This document shows, in pieces, positions 63,579 to 64,000 of a stretch of DNA of 64,000 nt (position 1 is the stretch's first letter; every line of letters starts with the position of its first letter). This DNA comes from Sipunculus nudus (taxonomy: Eukaryota > Annelida > Sipuncula > Golfingiida > Sipunculidae). The notes under the pieces were generated by a model, which saw only the letters and a program-made list of their open reading frames with translations, did not search any database and had not been told where the DNA came from. The position numbers and the translations under genes were made by a program. Location of the stretch: the NCBI GenBank assembly GCA_026874595.1, contig CM049311.1, positions 70,226,453-70,290,452 of the forward strand, given 5' to 3'.

Positions 63579-64000
63579 TGACTGATTTGGCTCAAAAATG
63601 TAATTTATGTTCCCGCTGGCTGAAACATCGCGTGTTGCGGCTCAAAATCGGAAATACGGTCAGGGGGCCTTGTTCTGGTAAAAAGACGCACGTGACTGCG
63701 TTTGCCAACACTCACAGCCTGGATGTTAGTGCATGGATGGTTTTGCCGGAAAACTTTTGTATAAAATAAAACTTAACTTATAGTATGAAAGAAAAGGCAT
63801 AATACTGCTCCTAATTATGTCCCTTTAACATTTTGAAAGTTAATTTTTTTAAATTGTACACGATTTTTAGCAACAAGTAACAGCAATCCGTTTTTAATTG
63901 GCTAATATCAAACTACATGGCAATAATTATATCATAAAACCAATTTTCTCAATCATGTTTCTTTCTAACTTAAAATTTATTAAATAAAAAAGTCATATTT

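Larger units (their letters stand above)
60900..64000. other. Sequence upstream of CEP97
   Basis: Apart from the tandem duplication, the inverted repeats and the weak exon candidate already listed, 61470-62010, 63000-63460 and 63580-64000 show nothing recognised on either strand. No neighbouring gene is supported before the window ends. Confidence 0.5.

Overview
The window is nuclear DNA of an animal: AT-rich, with no long open reading frames, GT-AG introns of up to about 22 kb, and many short mobile elements. Repeats rich in AGGTCAAGGTCA and GGTGGCGCCACC, together with tRNA-derived SINEs and pogo-like DNA transposons, suggest a lophotrochozoan, most likely a mollusc. That placement is inference; no species marker is present.

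One gene is well supported. It is the orthologue of CEP97 (centrosomal protein of 97 kDa, the CP110 partner that caps centrioles and restrains ciliogenesis), on the minus strand. The ATG is at 60787 in a 13-nt coding part of exon 1. Ten further exons follow: 39042-38897, 38527-38425, 34529-34474, 32048-31947, 31183-31070, 27305-27226, 25648-25565, 22511-22397, 21790-21301 and 6935-6816. The phases of exons 1-9 close exactly on 271 codons covering the leucine-rich repeat domain and its C-terminal cap. Exon 10 holds a tandem Pro/Ser-rich repeat of 30 residues. Exon 11 fits it in phase and composition but is less certain. A weak candidate exon 12 lies at 5789-5745. The IQ/calmodulin and coiled-coil part of CEP97 was not found and probably lies left of position 1.

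Layout, left to right: 1-5744 is mostly unassigned sequence (intron or 3' part of CEP97). 6936-21300 is intron 10, with a pogo-like element (7305-8581), microsatellites and two GGTGGCGCCACC tandem elements. 21301-39042 holds exons 10 to 2. Its introns carry two copies of a 1.7-1.9 kb inverted-terminus element, a composite element, a pogo/Tigger remnant with transposase C-terminus, and a minisatellite. 39043-60774 is intron 1. It contains a second composite element invaded by a 2-kb foldback element and three tRNA-derived SINE units, an X-box/CRE/X-box cluster, and several terminal-inverted-repeat elements. 60775-64000 has the CEP97 promoter and distal upstream sequence with more inverted repeats.

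The most unusual feature is exon 10. Each repeat unit contains a potential 5' splice site in the same reading phase, so one exon could give several protein lengths. The second is an RFX-type X-box cluster with a perfect CRE inside intron 1 of a centriole and cilium gene.
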